From Halovenus sp. (GTDB lineage Archaea; Halobacteriota; Halobacteria; Halobacteriales; Haloarculaceae), in contig PUMG01000006.1 of assembly GCA_003551265.1 (NCBI GenBank), positions 1 to 18,148 of the forward strand: DNA of 18,148 bases, given 5' to 3'. Every line of letters begins with the position of its first letter. Position 1 is the stretch's first letter. Positions 6,439 through 14,796 of the stretch are shown in pieces. The notes under the pieces are model-generated. The model was given only the letters and a program-made list of their open reading frames with translations. It had not been told where the DNA came from and made no database searches. Made by a program: the position numbers and the translations under genes.

Positions 6439-7968
6439 GTGCTCACGAAAGACCTCCTGCGAGTCTCCCGCCGTGGTGGGGGGTATCGACCCCAGTTCGT
6501 CGATGCGAGTCAGAAAACCCTCGCCGCGCGCGTCATCGGCTGTTATCAGGGTCACGTCGGTGAGCGCCGGGAGACGCTCAGGGATGCCCTGACGGCTATC
6601 GAGCGCGAGAGCGACGACTTCAAACTCGTCCGTGGGTTCGCCAAACTGATAGAGCGGGATGCAACCTGGGAGACCCGCTCGGAACTCGACCCGGAACGGA
6701 CCCGAAAAGCGGTGTTCGCTGCCAGTGAGACGGTCGGCGTCGTGACGACAGACGACCGAAACGAGGCGCTCAAAGCCGCCGCACACAGCCTCGGTTCCGA
6801 ACCCGAGGTGGTCGAACAGTCGCTGTACGCCGACCTCGACTCCCGCGAGATACTCGTCGACGTGAATCCGCGCTGGTCTCCCACGGAACTCCTCGCCCAG
6901 TACAACCTCTCGCTCGCTCAGACAGCGCTGTTCGATGCGACCGAGGTTCGCATCCGTTCGAACGACCCGAAAGTGGTCATCTCGTCGCTCAAACGCCTCC
7001 GACTGCTCTATGAGGTTCGACTCCTCCCGCCCCAGGAGCGTCGCACTATCGCCGAAGCCGACCGTGAAATCGTCGTCACCGGACCGGACGACCTCTTTCG
7101 GAACACCCGCCGGTACGGAACCCGATTTGCTCGCCTGCTCAGAACCGTTGCCAGCACCGCACAGTGGCGACTCGAAGCTACTATTGACGACCGTGGTACC
7201 GAGCGAGAACTCACGCTCACCCACGACGACGTCTCCGTTCCGGGTGTCGACCCGGTCGCAGAAGTGTCCTACGACAGCGGTGTCGAGGCGGAGTTCGCCC
7301 GCCGTTTCGAGGCGCTAGGTCTCGACTGGACACTCGTTCGCGAACCGGACGCTATCCCGGCGGGCGAACACGTCGTCATCCCTGATTTCGCCTTCGACTA
7401 CGACTTCAGCGACTTCCGCGTGTACTTCGAGATTATGGGCTTCTGGACGCCGGAGTACGTCGAGAAGAAACTCACGAGACTCGATGCCGTCGACGACGTC
7501 GAGATGCTGGTCGCTGTCGACGAGAGCCTCGGTGTCGGCGAGGAGATCGAAGCCCGCGACCACCGTGCAATCCCGTACTCGGGAAGCGTCCGCCTCAGAG
7601 ACATCCGCAACGCACTCCGTCGATACGAAACAGACCTCCAGGCGGACGCTGCCGAAACACTTCCCGACGAACTCTTTCCCGACGCAAACGTAACCACTCT
7701 CGAAATCATCGCGGCTGAGTACGGCGTCAGCACTGATACCCTCGAAGGTATATCTTTTCCTGCCCACGAGAGAATCGGTGGCTCGCTGGTTCGTCCGGCC
7801 GTCCTCGAACGCCTCGCCGACGACCTCTCGGTCGGGATGGGACTCGACGAGGTTGAGTCAGTACTCGGAGAGCACGGGATAGAAGAGACGAGTGCCGTTC
7901 TCGGTGAACTCGGCTACCGAATCGAGTGGGAGGGACTCGCTGGAGGCACGCTGAGAGAATCAAAGTGA
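6439..7968 (+). CDS. Bax1-like nuclease (DUF790 family), partner of archaeal XPB helicase
   Basis: About 509 aa. Start residues LTKDLLRVSRRGGGYRPQFV are the typical opening of archaeal DUF790/Bax1 proteins, which form a helicase-nuclease complex with XPB in nucleotide excision repair or related repair. The central part holds a PD-(D/E)xK-like nuclease core: P315-D316 in VIPDFAFDYDF, then E331 in YFEIMGFW and Lys residues 343-344. The start was taken as GTG 6439 because the 21 codons upstream of it to an ATG at 6376 do not look like family sequence and a T-rich promoter element lies at the right distance. In many archaea the XPB gene is adjacent. Here the upstream neighbour is the divergent terpene-synthase-like gene and the downstream one converges, so no XPB is next to it. 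Confidence 0.85.
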   Translation: MLTKDLLRVSRRGGGYRPQFVDASQKTLAARVIGCYQGHVGERRETLRDALTAIERESDDFKLVRGFAKLIERDATWETRSELDPERTRKAVFAASETVGVVTTDDRNEALKAAAHSLGSEPEVVEQSLYADLDSREILVDVNPRWSPTELLAQYNLSLAQTALFDATEVRIRSNDPKVVISSLKRLRLLYEVRLLPPQERRTIAEADREIVVTGPDDLFRNTRRYGTRFARLLRTVASTAQWRLEATIDDRGTERELTLTHDDVSVPGVDPVAEVSYDSGVEAEFARRFEALGLDWTLVREPDAIPAGEHVVIPDFAFDYDFSDFRVYFEIMGFWTPEYVEKKLTRLDAVDDVEMLVAVDESLGVGEEIEARDHRAIPYSGSVRLRDIRNALRRYETDLQADAAETLPDELFPDANVTTLEIIAAEYGVSTDTLEGISFPAHERIGGSLVRPAVLERLADDLSVGMGLDEVESVLGEHGIEETSAVLGELGYRIEWEGLAGGTLRESK

Positions 7969-8118
7969 TGTGGCCAGGCCGATGTGTGCGGGCAGTTACA
8001 TTTACCATTCTTCGGTCATTTTCGTCCGTATCTGGTGTCGGATCATCTCCACTCCTTTGCGGGTTTCGGTCTCTGCATCGGCGAGAGCACCGGAACCTGC
8101 CCACTGGTCATGTTCGAC
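7969..8118. other. Intergenic tail between convergent Bax1-like and HtpX-like genes
   Basis: This 150-nt stretch separates two convergent genes and contains no family-recognisable protein. On the minus strand the htpX-like frame continues open past its TAG for 38 codons to a TAA at 8002-8004. A short T-run (CATTTTCG) near 8017-8024 could end the plus-strand transcript, but it is weak. Confidence 0.4.
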
Positions 8119-9156
8119 CTACCGTTCCAGTTCCCCGGCGAGTTCCTGCAGGCGTTCGATTCGGTCTGCGGTCGGCGGGTGTGAGCCGGGGAACAGCTCC
8201 TGGCTCAGAATCGAATCGTCGTCGTCTTCGTCGTTGAACATCGGGAGGTTGAGAGACGCGATGTACAGCGCCTCTGCACCGCCGTCGAGGTCCCGGAGGT
8301 CGCGGTCTGGGAGCGACTCCATCCGCCGGTCAATCCGGTCGAGTGCGGAGGCGAGCGCCAGCGGTTTTCCTGTGACGGCGGCCGAACCGCGGTCAGCCGA
8401 GTACTCGCGGTACTGGGAGATGAGCCGAAAGAGCGCAAAGCTCGCAATCCAGAAGATGGCCGACACCGTGATGGTGACAGCGGCGGTCACCACGAAGAGA
8501 ACGATGATGACTGCGAGGGCTCTCCCGCTGTCCCGGCCGCCACCCGTGTGCATATACGAGAGCCCCTTGAGGAAGGTGGTGAGCACCTGGTAGGTGACGG
8601 AGGCGACGACGAACGTGAACGTCGGCAGGAGGTACGCTATCGACATTACGGTCGCGTCACGGTTGCGGATGTGTGCGAGTTCGTGGGCCAACACGGCGTC
8701 GAGTTCGTCGTCGTCGAGCGTCTCCCGCAGACCGGTGGTGACGGCGACCGTCGCATCCTCACGCGAGCGTCCCGTTGCGAACGCGTTCGGAGCGTCAGAG
8801 CGAATGAGCGCAACGTCGGGAGCAGGCATCTCGGCGACCGCGGCAAGTCGCTCGACTCGGCCGTACAACTCCGGGGCCTCCTCGCGGCCGACGACTCGTG
8901 CATCCGTCTCGGCGAGGGCCATGTCTCCACCTTTGTAGTACGCGAGCGCCAGACCAGCGACCGTCAGAGCGGCAATAATAACCGGGCTGAACGAGACGGT
9001 CCCGAACTCCCCTTCGGTCAGTGACTCGGCGAGCGGGAAAATGAGGTGATTGAACGCCGCCGCCATCGTGAATGTGAAGGCCATCGGCAACAGCGCGAGC
9101 AAGATGAGCGTGACCACCATCCGAACCTGCAGACTACGGTCTGGTTCCCACGCCAT
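8119..9156 (-). CDS. HtpX-like M48-family membrane zinc metalloprotease
   Basis: A 345-aa integral membrane protease. It has two N-terminal transmembrane segments (about 12-35 and 55-73) and an HExxH zinc site at H158-E159-LA-H162 (AHELAHIRNRD). Two further transmembrane segments (about 172-198 and 213-245) follow, then the third ligand E251 in REYSADR. This layout matches HtpX/Ste24-type proteases, which degrade misfolded membrane proteins. The C-terminus has the typical SHPPTADRIERLQ block and ends in a TAG stop. The start at 9156 (MAWEPDRS) was chosen because the 40 upstream in-frame codons are not protease-like. The gene lies 46 nt downstream of the DUF7122-like gene on the same strand, so co-transcription is possible. 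Confidence 0.85.
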   Translation of the reverse strand: MAWEPDRSLQVRMVVTLILLALLPMAFTFTMAAAFNHLIFPLAESLTEGEFGTVSFSPVIIAALTVAGLALAYYKGGDMALAETDARVVGREEAPELYGRVERLAAVAEMPAPDVALIRSDAPNAFATGRSREDATVAVTTGLRETLDDDELDAVLAHELAHIRNRDATVMSIAYLLPTFTFVVASVTYQVLTTFLKGLSYMHTGGGRDSGRALAVIIVLFVVTAAVTITVSAIFWIASFALFRLISQYREYSADRGSAAVTGKPLALASALDRIDRRMESLPDRDLRDLDGGAEALYIASLNLPMFNDEDDDDSILSQELFPGSHPPTADRIERLQELAGELER

Positions 9157-9202
9157 GACCGTGTGTTCGTCCCGATGGATACTTGAACAGAACGGAACTG
9201 TA

Positions 9203-9718
9203 TTACTCCCGGAGGTCGCGCTGGCGACCTTTCGGCACCATCGAGCGCAGTTCGCCGTGGACGTACAGCCCAACACCGAGTGGCTCCTGCTCGCCAGCCA
9301 GTTCGTGTGTCACGACGAGATACCCCCAGTCGCCGTCCCAGTCGAGTTCCTGGTCCTCGCCGGTGAAAAACCGACGTGCCTCGGTCTCTGTGAGTTCGAT
9401 ACAGTTCTTGCGTGCGTACGTGCCAAAGCGCTGGACAGCCGAGAGCGTCGGCTTCCAGTGTTCCTGACGGGTCCGCAAGAATGTGATTCCCAGACCCTCG
9501 ACGTCGACCGGGGAGTCGAGGTCGCCGTGAAACGCCCACACTTTCCCCGCGCCTCGTTCCCAGAAGCTGTAGGCTTCGAACACCTCGGGGTCGACACCGA
9601 AGCGCTCGTCCCACCACCTGAGCACCTCACGTCTCGTTGCTCGACCCTCGACGCACCGGTCGTCTGCCGTCGCTGGAAGCCTGTCGAAACGCGTCCCGAC
9701 GTTCGTCGTGTCGTTCAT
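9203..9718 (-). CDS. DUF7122-like (PUA-type) protein linked to the RNA methyltransferase
   Basis: A 171-aa protein with the conserved-looking block WWDERFGVDPEVFEAYSFWERGAG and the C-terminal block GVGLYVHGELRSMVPKGRQRDLRE. From memory, this is the small protein that accompanies NSUN-type methyltransferases in haloarchaea; a similar RNA-binding module is fused to the C-terminus of such enzymes in other lineages. Its ATG overlaps the NSUN stop (ATGA) and has a near-perfect Shine-Dalgarno 7 nt upstream, so the two are translated together and probably act as a complex on RNA. An RNA-binding role is inferred. The reading frame extends 36 codons further upstream inside the NSUN gene, but those residues are out-of-frame shadow. 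Confidence 0.75.
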   Translation of the reverse strand: MNDTTNVGTRFDRLPATADDRCVEGRATRREVLRWWDERFGVDPEVFEAYSFWERGAGKVWAFHGDLDSPVDVEGLGITFLRTRQEHWKPTLSAVQRFGTYARKNCIELTETEARRFFTGEDQELDWDGDWGYLVVTHELAGEQEPLGVGLYVHGELRSMVPKGRQRDLRE

Positions 9719-10623
9719 CCGCCGGTCACCTCCAGCTTTGCACAGAAGAACCCGCCCGTGTCGTTGTGGTGTGGGTAGATGCGTTTTGCCCGACGCATCG
9801 AGTCGTCGAAACGCTCTTCCTCCCACTCAGTCACTCCCGAGGTACATTCGAGTGGACAGTCGAACTCGACGAGTCGGCACGGCGACGATTCGAGGGCATG
9901 CTGAAGCACTGCTTCGTTCTCCTCGGGCGCGAACGTACACGTCGAGTAGACCACCGTCCCACCCTCGCGGGTCACCTCGATTGCCCGTCCAAGGATGCCT
10001 TTCTGCACACCCGAAATGCCCTGGACGTGGTCGAGCGTCCAGTTGTCGAGCGCGTCGGGGTTCTTCCGGACGGTCCCCTCACACGAACAGGGGACGTCGA
10101 CCAGCACCCGGTCGTAGGGGTCTCCGAACGGTTTCAGTGAGTGGTGTCTGGCGTCTTCGACGGTCACGGCGAGGTTCGTCACGCCGAGGCGTTCGGCGTT
10201 CGACCGCAGTGCCGAGAGCCGTCCGAGGTTGTTGTCCGTCGCCACCACCAGCCCCGAGTCGTCCATCAGCGCCGCCAGCTGAGATGTCTTGCTTCCGGGT
10301 GCGGCACAGGCGTCCCAGACACGCTCACCTGACTGTGGGTCGAGCACCACCGCCGGGAGTGCTGACACCTCCTCCTGGCCGTGAAGCCAGCCGTGGACGT
10401 ACGGCCAGTTCGTTCCCGGCTGGTCGTCGGGGAGGCGAAACACACCGGGATGCCAGTCGACAGCCTCAACCGCCATATCCGCCGTTTCCATCGCGCGTCG
10501 AGCGCGTTCGACCGTCGTCTTGATGGTGTTCACCCGGACCGCCGATGGGAGCGGCCGCTCACAGGCCGCTCGAAACGCCTCGAAATCGTCGATGAGCGGT
10601 TCGTAGCGCTCCAGTACGTTCAT
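9715..10623 (-). CDS. NSUN/RsmB-family RNA m5C methyltransferase
   Basis: A 302-aa SAM-dependent RNA cytosine-C5 methyltransferase of the NOL1/NOP2/Sun family. Motif I (SAM binding) is DACAAPGSKTSQ at 104-115. Motif IV is DVPCSCEGT with C179, and motif VI is YSTCTF with C229. The two-cysteine pair is the family's catalytic signature, with C229 as likely nucleophile and C179 assisting release. The protein ends soon after a family-typical terminal block (HHNDTGGFFCAKLE) with no PUA domain; that role is probably taken by the overlapping downstream gene. tRNA or rRNA could be the substrate. The gene is divergent from the M20 peptidase across 100 nt. Confidence 0.9.
   Translation of the reverse strand: MNVLERYEPLIDDFEAFRAACERPLPSAVRVNTIKTTVERARRAMETADMAVEAVDWHPGVFRLPDDQPGTNWPYVHGWLHGQEEVSALPAVVLDPQSGERVWDACAAPGSKTSQLAALMDDSGLVVATDNNLGRLSALRSNAERLGVTNLAVTVEDARHHSLKPFGDPYDRVLVDVPCSCEGTVRKNPDALDNWTLDHVQGISGVQKGILGRAIEVTREGGTVVYSTCTFAPEENEAVLQHALESSPCRLVEFDCPLECTSGVTEWEEERFDDSMRRAKRIYPHHNDTGGFFCAKLEVTGG
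9726..9733 (-). promoter_or_regulatory. Strong Shine-Dalgarno for the DUF7122-like gene
   Basis: GGAGGTGA on the minus strand lies 7 nt before the ATG at 9718, inside the end of the NSUN gene. It is fully complementary to the archaeal 16S 3' end (TCACCTCC), showing internal re-initiation within an operon, and it decides the start. Confidence 0.8.
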
Positions 10624-10691
10624 TACACCCGATTCGTCCCACCGGTGTTTGTGGGTTTCGGCTGGGGAGCGAACGCGCTCGAGAATCCCGA

Positions 10692-10699
10692 ACTGTTAT
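10692..10699 (+). promoter_or_regulatory. TATA-like element for the M20 peptidase gene
   Basis: CTGTTATT is centred about 28 nt before the ATG at 10724. The spacing fits a leaderless transcript and favours 10724 over the in-frame ATG at 10649. Confidence 0.45.
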
Positions 10700-10723
10700 T
10701 CTTGCCTGGTGGCATTTGTTGGC

Positions 10724-12094
10724 ATGGCCGAGAACGACCCATCGACAGACGCCGACGGTTCGACAACAGGCGCTCACGACCCACGGGTTTCGACGGACGT
10801 TCACGAACGTCCGGTCGAGTTGCTCCGCGACCTCGTTCGGTTCGAGACGGTCAACCCGCCGGGTAACGAAAAGCCCTGCATCGACTGGATTGGCGACCTG
10901 CTCGACGCCTACGGTATCGAGTACGAGACGTACGCACGCGACCCGGACAGACCGAACCTGCTTGCGAGGGTGCCCGGAGGCGACGCTTCGCCGCTGTTGC
11001 TCTACGGCCACGTCGACGTCGTTCCGGTGACTGACCAGGAGTGGACCCACAACCCTTTCGAGGCAGTCGTCGAGGATGGGTTCGTCTGGGGACGAGGGAC
11101 GCTCGACATGAAATCGGGGGTCGCGATGTTCCTCGCCACGTTTCTCCGCGTCGCCACCGAAGACGAACAGCCGCCGGGGGATGTCGTGTTTCTTGCAGTC
11201 TCGGACGAGGAGAGCGGCGGGGACGACGGACTGGGCTGGCTCGTCGACGAACATCCCGAGTTGTTCGAGGATATCGAGCACGCAATCGGCGAGTTCGGCG
11301 GCTTCAACCTCGACATCGCTGGCGTCGAGACGTATCCGATTCAGGTCAACGAGAAGCAGGTCTGCTGGCTCGAAGCCACGTTCCGGGGTAACAGCGGACA
11401 CGCCTCGTTCCCGACGAGCGACACGGCGATGGGAAAGATGGCGAGGTTCGTCGACGCGGTCGACAGCCAGCGGCTCCCGGTCCACGTGACGCCTCCGGCC
11501 GAGCGGATGTTCGAGGCGCTTGCGTCGGCTGTTCCCGAAGCACAGGCCGAACAGTTCCGTGGACTGCTCGACCCCGAGCGAACCGACGAGGTGCTCGACG
11601 CGATGGGCGAGGATGGCCGTCTGTTCGACGCCCTCGTACACAACACGGCCAACCCGACGATAGTGGAGGGTGGCGACAAGGAGAACGTCATCCCCGAAGC
11701 CGTGACTGTCTTTCTCGACTGTCGGTTGCTCCCGGGTCAGGAACCCGACGACGTGATGGCTGAACTCCGTGAGGTGACCGGTATGGAACCCGAGTTCGAA
11801 CTCGTCCGTTTCGACCCCGGACCACCGTCTGCAGACCTCGATTACTTCGAGGAACTCGGTCAGATTCTGGAGAGCGAAACCGGCGCAACCCCCGTCCCAC
11901 TGTTGATGCCCGGCGCGACCGATGGCCGTCACCTCGCACGGGTAGATATCCAGAGCTACGGCTTCATCCCGATGCAACTCGGAGATCTGCCGTTTCTCGA
12001 CCTCGTCCACAGCGGCGACGAACGCATCCCCGTAGAGGCTGTCGAGTGGGGAACAGAGCGCGTCTACGACGCCGTTCGTGAGTACGGTGAGTGA
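10724..12094 (+). CDS. M20-family metallopeptidase/deacylase (ArgE/DapE/Acy1-like)
   Basis: A 456-aa dinuclear-zinc hydrolase. The metal and catalytic residues are all visible: H96 and D98 in LLYGHVDVVP, D128 in GRGTLDMKSG, E162 (general base) and E163 in SDEESGG, and H429 in LVHSGDE. A dimerisation-type insert (FRGNSGHASFP) follows the first catalytic part. The family includes acetylornithine deacetylase, succinyl-diaminopimelate desuccinylase and aminoacylases. Neighbours are not amino-acid biosynthesis genes, so the substrate cannot be named. An acidic N-terminal tail of about 25 residues precedes the domain. The gene converges with ftsZ1, with only 6 nt between the stop codons. Confidence 0.85.
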   Translation: MAENDPSTDADGSTTGAHDPRVSTDVHERPVELLRDLVRFETVNPPGNEKPCIDWIGDLLDAYGIEYETYARDPDRPNLLARVPGGDASPLLLYGHVDVVPVTDQEWTHNPFEAVVEDGFVWGRGTLDMKSGVAMFLATFLRVATEDEQPPGDVVFLAVSDEESGGDDGLGWLVDEHPELFEDIEHAIGEFGGFNLDIAGVETYPIQVNEKQVCWLEATFRGNSGHASFPTSDTAMGKMARFVDAVDSQRLPVHVTPPAERMFEALASAVPEAQAEQFRGLLDPERTDEVLDAMGEDGRLFDALVHNTANPTIVEGGDKENVIPEAVTVFLDCRLLPGQEPDDVMAELREVTGMEPEFELVRFDPGPPSADLDYFEELGQILESETGATPVPLLMPGATDGRHLARVDIQSYGFIPMQLGDLPFLDLVHSGDERIPVEAVEWGTERVYDAVREYGE

Positions 12095-12106
12095 GCAGTC
12101 TCACTC
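12089..12106. terminator. Hairpin spanning the convergent stops of the M20 and ftsZ1 genes
   Basis: A perfect 7-bp inverted repeat (GAGTGAG, loop CAGT, CTCACTC) covers both stop codons. It is symmetric and could stop or mark the 3' ends of both transcripts. There is no T-run beside it, so a terminator role is uncertain, and the symmetry partly reflects two TGA stops facing each other. Confidence 0.3.
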
Positions 12107-13252
12107 GACGTAGTCGATGTCGTCACCGAGTTGCTGGGCGGCGCGCTCTTCTTCGGCCTCGCTCTTGCCGTATATCTGGGGGCTTTCGACGCCCGTTACG
12201 ACGATCATCGTCTCCATGCGGCCCTCGAACTCCTGATTGACTGACGCCCCCCAGATGATGCGAGCGTCGGGGTCGATCCGGTCGTAGATTTCCTCGACGA
12301 CGCCTTCGGCTTCCTCGATACTCATGTCCGGTCCACCAACGACGTTGACCAGCGCGGAGTTCGCACCGTCGAACTCCACGTCCAGAAGCGGGGAACGGAG
12401 CGCCGAGCGGATGGAGTCCTGTGCTTTGTTCTCGCTGTCGGATTCGCCGAGACCGATCATGGCGACGCCACCGTTTTCCATGATGGTGCGGACGTCGGCG
12501 AAGTCGACGTTCACGAGACCGGGCTTGGTGATGAGTTCGGTCATCCCCTTCACCGAGCGCATCAGCACGCGGTCGCAGATTTTGAACGCATCCTGGAGCG
12601 GCATCGAGGGCGCATAATCGAGCAGGCGGTCGTTCGGCACGACGATGACCGTATCAGACACCGACCGGAGACGCTCCAGACCCGCGTCGGCGTTCGCACG
12701 TCGGCGCTCACCCTCCGCAGTGAACGGAATCGTCACGATGGAAATCGTTAGCGCCCCAGCGTCCTGTGCGGCCTGTGCAACGACGGGTGCAGAACCAGTC
12801 CCGGTTCCACCGCCGAGTCCAGCCGTGACGAACACCATATCCGAGCCATCGATGGACTGCTGGATATCCTCGATGTTCTCCTGTGCGGCCTCCTCGCCGA
12901 TTTTCGGCACCGATCCGGCCCCTCTGCCGCCCGTTCGCTTCTTTCCGATGAGTATCTTCGTGTCCGATTCGACCTCGTCGGCGAGGTGCTGGGCGTCGGT
13001 GTTCGCAGCGACGAGTTTCGCACCGTGAATCCCCTCTTCGGTCATCCGTGTGACTGTGTTACCGCCTGCACCACCACAGCCGACAACGGTGATTTTCGTT
13101 TCGAGATCTTCGACCACCGCGGCGAGCTCCTCGTCGGTCATCTGCCCCGACGTCGCTGGCTCGTCCGTCCCGGTGCCGTCTCGCGATTCCTGTCGAACCG
13201 CCTCCCGTTCCTCCTCGGCCTCCTCGATTGCGTCGTCGATAATCGAGTCCAT
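12101..13252 (-). CDS. ftsZ1: Cell-division protein FtsZ1
   Basis: Tubulin-family GTPase of 383 aa that polymerises into the division ring. It has an acidic N-terminal extension, the nucleotide-binding start [14 protein letters not shown] (about 54-67), the tubulin signature GGGTGTG (147-153), and the T7 loop NVDFAD with D250 and D253 for GTP hydrolysis. The opening [14 protein letters not shown] and the C-terminal IDYVE are typical of the haloarchaeal FtsZ1 paralogue, which assembles first and stabilises the ring; FtsZ2 would be elsewhere. It is transcribed alone: DtdA upstream on the same strand is 139 nt away with a T-run between them, and M20 converges downstream. Confidence 0.95.
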   Translation of the reverse strand: MDSIIDDAIEEAEEEREAVRQESRDGTGTDEPATSGQMTDEELAAVVEDLETKITVVGCGGAGGNTVTRMTEEGIHGAKLVAANTDAQHLADEVESDTKILIGKKRTGGRGAGSVPKIGEEAAQENIEDIQQSIDGSDMVFVTAGLGGGTGTGSAPVVAQAAQDAGALTISIVTIPFTAEGERRRANADAGLERLRSVSDTVIVVPNDRLLDYAPSMPLQDAFKICDRVLMRSVKGMTELITKPGLVNVDFADVRTIMENGGVAMIGLGESDSENKAQDSIRSALRSPLLDVEFDGANSALVNVVGGPDMSIEEAEGVVEEIYDRIDPDARIIWGASVNQEFEGRMETMIVVTGVESPQIYGKSEAEEERAAQQLGDDIDYVE

Positions 13253-13253
13253 T

Positions 13254-13289
13254 ATTTAAATACCAATTGATGCGGGAGTACTAATTACT
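13254..13289 (-). promoter_or_regulatory. AT-rich promoter region of ftsZ1
   Basis: Two AT-rich elements precede the ATG at 13252 on the minus strand. AGTAATTAGTA is centred about 32 nt upstream, the distance of a TATA box for a nearly leaderless mRNA. A second one, TATTTAAATA, ends only a couple of bases before the ATG and is too close to serve this start as a TATA box. Confidence 0.45.
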
Positions 13290-13326
13290 TTTCCCTCGTG
13301 CACGCCACACGTCTGACGATTATTTC

Positions 13327-13336
13327 TGAAAAAATT
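13327..13336 (-). terminator. Poly-T run downstream of dtdA
   Basis: On the minus strand the sequence reads AATTTTTTCA about 57-63 nt after the dtdA stop, a typical archaeal intrinsic termination signal. A 6-bp inverted repeat (ATTATT 13319-13324 and AATAAT 13342-13347) flanks it. It would separate dtdA from ftsZ1 transcription. Confidence 0.4.
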
Positions 13337-13391
13337 GTACGAATAATGGTTGCCAGTCCGAGCGAGCGCTGAGGGCTATCTCCACTGGAAG

Positions 13392-14759
13392 TCATGGGGG
13401 TAATTCGAACCGTCGGGTCTGTTCGTCGTGGACCACCTCGGGAGGAATCGTTTCACCGTCGACCTCGACGGTCTCGCCTGCAGCGAGTCGGCCGAAAGCA
13501 GGGCCTTCCGGAATGCCGAGCGTGCTCGCTTTCTCGGGGTTGAACACCTGCTGTCGTGCGACGACGACATCCTTCTCTCGATGGACACGGTCGTATCTGG
13601 TTTCGAGCACCGGTACCAGTGCGTCGATGACAGCATCGTGGTCAGATTCGGATTCCAGAACGACGGGTCCCGTGGGTCGCGTTCCTCCCTGGTCAGTTCC
13701 GAACGCGAGCGTCGTCGTTTCGAGCGCCTCGTACGTCGTTTCGCGGTCGATGGCCCGGGTCTCCTCCAGCAACTCTTTCGGCAGGTCGCGGATACGATAC
13801 TGCTCCGGTGAGCCACCTTCTCGTGCAGGGATTCCGAACCGCAGTCCCTCACCGACAGTCATCACGTCTGATTCGACCCGGTCGACGAAGTCGAGAGCGA
13901 CGCCGTCTGTCTCCCGGACCCAGCGTTCGCCGACAGCGCGATACCCCAGGCGCTCGATGAGCGTTCTGACTGCAGGCCGGTCCCCATCGACGAGTGCGCA
14001 GGTCGCCCCGCTTTTATCGAACGCCTGTTCGAACACCGTCTCACCTGCTGTCGAGTCGAGGTCGCCGAGTGCGTCGAGTCCCCAGTCAGCGAGTATGTGT
14101 CCCACGGCCCAGTCCGTCTCCCGGACGACGCGCTCGAACCGCGGTGCGTAGTGACCGCCACCGATGCCGACGAGCTGGCGACGGATGTGGTGGTTCCCTT
14201 CAGGTGGTCGGTGGGGGACTACCTCTCGAAGGTCGAGAATCGCTCGCGCCACTGCCCGCGCCGCTTCGGGGTCGGCCCACTGCGGTTCGTCGCTGCCGAC
14301 CTCGACGAACATCGACGGTGCGCCCACATCGGAGGGACCGTGGTGTGTACACTCCATGCCCACGTCGTAGCCCGCTGGTGCGTACACTTCGAGCGCGTCG
14401 AGAACGGTCACAAACGCGTTCGGACAGGCTTCAGCCAGTTCGTTCGCCCTCCCGCCGTGGTCCGCCGGGCCGACGTTGCCGGTGTGATGTGCCGTCAACA
14501 GCGGTCCCGTCTCACCGGAGTGGCGCGAGGCGAAGACGACGAAATCAGGGTCACAGAAGGCGTCTGCTGGTCGGTCGAGCTCGAGATGGAGGGCGTCGAA
14601 CTCTCGCATCTGTGCGCCTGCGGTCTCGTACACTGTTCCACCGCCCTCACCGTCGGGTCGGCTCTCGTCTTCGAACACCTCCCAGTCAGTGAGTTCCAGC
14701 AGGTGCTCACCGATGTGGACAGAGGCGCTGTCTGCGCGGGAGACGACAATACCGAGCAT
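13392..14759 (-). CDS. dtdA: D-aminoacyl-tRNA deacylase DtdA (DTD2)
   Basis: Hydrolyses D-aminoacyl-tRNA and thus keeps D-amino acids out of proteins. The 455-aa protein begins MLGIVVSRADSASVHIGEHL, the family-typical start. The family motifs SRHSGETGPLLTAHHTGN (about 78-95), ECTHHGPSD (136-144) and GGGHYAPRF (200-208) are intact. Residues beyond about 270 form the extra C-terminal domain seen in haloarchaeal members; the shorter archaeal enzymes lack it. The start at 14759 was chosen from this N-terminal match, and the 44 codons upstream belong to the shadow of oppF. The gene follows oppF by 37 nt on the same strand, so read-through from the transporter operon is possible. Confidence 0.92.
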   Translation of the reverse strand: MLGIVVSRADSASVHIGEHLLELTDWEVFEDESRPDGEGGGTVYETAGAQMREFDALHLELDRPADAFCDPDFVVFASRHSGETGPLLTAHHTGNVGPADHGGRANELAEACPNAFVTVLDALEVYAPAGYDVGMECTHHGPSDVGAPSMFVEVGSDEPQWADPEAARAVARAILDLREVVPHRPPEGNHHIRRQLVGIGGGHYAPRFERVVRETDWAVGHILADWGLDALGDLDSTAGETVFEQAFDKSGATCALVDGDRPAVRTLIERLGYRAVGERWVRETDGVALDFVDRVESDVMTVGEGLRFGIPAREGGSPEQYRIRDLPKELLEETRAIDRETTYEALETTTLAFGTDQGGTRPTGPVVLESESDHDAVIDALVPVLETRYDRVHREKDVVVARQQVFNPEKASTLGIPEGPAFGRLAAGETVEVDGETIPPEVVHDEQTRRFELPP

Positions 14760-14796
14760 CTGCTCTACTCTCCAGACAGCACGGTGAAAACGGTTA

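Noticed and set aside
6385-7224. 279-codon minus-strand frame opposite the Bax1-like gene
   Set aside because: It is a shadow of a gene with family motifs.
9719-9826. 36 extra N-terminal codons of the DUF7122-like gene
   Set aside because: They lie within the NSUN gene in another frame; a perfect Shine-Dalgarno and ATGA overlap mark 9718 as the start.
10559-12010. 483-codon minus-strand open frame opposite the M20 gene
   Set aside because: The plus-strand M20 protein has all catalytic motifs; the antisense product has no recognisable domain. Long antisense frames are usual in GC-rich haloarchaeal genes.
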